NCBI GenBank assembly: GCA_002309795.1
Contig: DBXZ01000061.1
Location: 1-5,229, forward strand
From: Bacteroidales bacterium UBA1199
GTDB taxonomy: Bacteria; Bacteroidota; Bacteroidia; Bacteroidales; UBA932
Length of the DNA stretch: 5,229 nt
Direction of reading: 5' to 3'
The notes beneath the pieces are model-generated. The model was given only the letters and a program-made list of their open reading frames with translations, did no database searches and was not told the DNA's origin. Positions 4,012 through 5,229 of this stretch are shown one piece after another. Numbering within the stretch: the stretch's first letter is position 1; each line of letters starts with the position of its first letter. A program made the translations under genes and the position numbers.

Positions 4012-5229
4012 ATGAAAATTGTTATCGCAGGAGCCGGAGAGGTCGGATGTCACCTGGCCAAGATGCTGAGTGAAGACTATCACGACCTGACCATCATCGA
4101 CAACGACGAGACCCGTCTGGCCACCGTCAGCGAGACGATGGATGTACTCACCAAACTCGGGGAGCCCACCTCGATCGAGGTGCTCCGCAGTGCCGGTGTG
4201 GCCGAAGCCGACCTGTTCGTGGCGGTCAATCCCGCCAAGTATCAGGACGTCAACCTGATCTCCGCCGTCATTGCCAAGGAGATCGGCGCCAAGAAGGTTA
4301 CGGCGCGTATCAATAACGCCGAGTACCTCTCTCCCGAAAACAAGATCATTTTCAAGGACCTGGGCATCGACCTGCTCTTCTATCCGGAGCGGATTGCAGC
4401 CACCGAGATCGTGGACCTGCTCCGCCAGAGCGAAATGTCCGAATTCATGAACTTTGCGCACGGCCGCCTGCAGCTGGTTTCCTTCCGCCTCTATGAAGGT
4501 TCCGGCCTGATTGACAAACGGATGTGCGACTTCGACTACCCGAAGGACAACCTCCCCTTCCGCGCCGTGGCCATCACGCGCGGCGACGAGACCATCATCC
4601 CGCAGAGCGACACGATCCTCAAGGCGCACGACCTGCTCTTTGCGATTGCCCGCCGCGAATCGGTCAGCGAGCTGATGTCCTATTCGGGCAAGGAGGATAT
4701 CAACATCCGACGCATCGCCATCCTGGGCGGCGGCCGGATCGGCGAAATGGTGGCCCGCGACTTCGAAAAGAGCGCCGAGTTCGTCAAGATTATCGAGATC
4801 AACAAGCAGCGCTGCGAATACCTCTCCGAGACCCTCCAGAAGACCATGGTCATCAACGGGGACGGCCGGAATTCCGACTTCCTCTACGAAGAGGACGTCC
4901 GCACCTGCGACGCCTTTATCGCCGTCACCTCGAGCTCCGAAACCAACGTCCTGGCCTGCGTGGCCGCCAAGAAGATGGGCGTTTCCAAGACCATCGCCGA
5001 GGTGGAAAACCTCGAATACATCTCGCTGGCGGAGGAGATGGGTATCGACTCGGTCATCAACAAGAAGCTGATCACCGCGGGCCGTATCTTCCGCTTCACC
5101 CTCTCCGACAAGGTGCGTACGATCAAATGCCTCAACGGTTCCGATGCGGACGTGATTGAATACATCGTCAATCCGGAGAGCCCCATCACCAAGGCGCCCA
5201 TCAAGGATCTCCACTTCCCGGAGAACGCC
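4012..5229 (+). CDS. trkA: Trk potassium uptake regulatory subunit TrkA (3' end cut off)
   Basis: 406 codons are present and the frame is still open at the window edge; family members are usually about 450 residues, so some 40 are missing. TrkA is a peripheral cytoplasmic protein that binds NAD(H) or nucleotides and gates the TrkH/TrkG potassium channel. Two tandem RCK units are visible. The first has the Rossmann motif GAGEVG (7-12) with the acidic end of strand two in TIIDND, followed by a TrkA-C domain (about 145-222). The second has GGGRIG (239-244) with Glu262 in KIIEIN, and the start of a second TrkA-C domain near 370. The ATG is 12 bases after folE without a Shine-Dalgarno sequence. 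trkH is often nearby in this phylum and would be expected just beyond the window, but this is not seen. Confidence 0.95.
   Translation, partial: MKIVIAGAGEVGCHLAKMLSEDYHDLTIIDNDETRLATVSETMDVLTKLGEPTSIEVLRSAGVAEADLFVAVNPAKYQDVNLISAVIAKEIGAKKVTARINNAEYLSPENKIIFKDLGIDLLFYPERIAATEIVDLLRQSEMSEFMNFAHGRLQLVSFRLYEGSGLIDKRMCDFDYPKDNLPFRAVAITRGDETIIPQSDTILKAHDLLFAIARRESVSELMSYSGKEDINIRRIAILGGGRIGEMVARDFEKSAEFVKIIEINKQRCEYLSETLQKTMVINGDGRNSDFLYEEDVRTCDAFIAVTSSSETNVLACVAAKKMGVSKTIAEVENLEYISLAEEMGIDSVINKKLITAGRIFRFTLSDKVRTIKCLNGSDADVIEYIVNPESPITKAPIKDLHFPENA

Noticed and set aside
4524..5159. Plus-strand open frame of 211 codons inside trkA
   Set aside because: It is an out-of-frame reading of trkA, very rich in Arg, Pro and Gly, with no recognisable motif.
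3403..5214. A 603-codon open frame on the minus strand opposite folE and trkA
   Set aside because: It is antisense to two clearly recognised genes. Its composition (rich in Gly, Asp, Val, Leu and His, with no family likeness) is what the complement of G+C-rich codons gives.

Overview
The window looks like a chromosomal segment from a Bacteroidota bacterium, most likely of the order Bacteroidales and of fairly high G+C. Three things point there: exact copies of the Bacteroides-type -7 promoter box TAnnTTTG in front of several genes, a general lack of Shine-Dalgarno sequences, and a DUF2795 protein and a long RAYT-like protein of types I associate with that phylum. Genus cannot be settled from the sequence.

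Layout. The left two thirds is read on the minus strand. From right to left it holds an ABC-transporter ATPase of the MacB/LolD type (2604-3305), an ATP:cob(I)alamin adenosyltransferase four bases behind it (2048-2599), a 73-residue DUF2795 protein with its own promoter and terminator (1748-1969), a 90-residue double zinc-ribbon protein with its own promoter and terminator (1224-1496), and a 311-residue Y1/HUH transposase-like protein of the REP-associated (RAYT) kind (192-1127). The right third is read on the plus strand from a divergent intergenic region: folE, GTP cyclohydrolase I (3400-3999), then trkA, the NAD-binding regulatory subunit of Trk potassium uptake, which runs off the end (4012-5229).

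The most interesting part is positions 97-1685. The RAYT-like gene is bracketed by four copies of a 26-bp palindrome with arms GTACACC...GGTGTAC. They come as two pairs: 97-122 with 147-172 just after the RAYT stop codon, and 1610-1635 (decayed) with 1660-1685 beyond the zinc-ribbon gene. In both pairs the copies start exactly 50 bp apart. Two copies differ by a compensatory base pair, so the hairpin fold itself seems to have been kept. This is the architecture of REP/BIME elements with their cognate RAYT, known mainly from gammaproteobacteria. The RAYT gene shows no promoter of its own and sits directly behind a strong terminator. It also looks more A+T-rich than the folE/trkA end.

The remaining genes are ordinary housekeeping functions: cofactor activation (adenosylcobalamin), GTP cyclohydrolase, potassium transport and an ABC export ATPase. 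They show no clear joint pathway.
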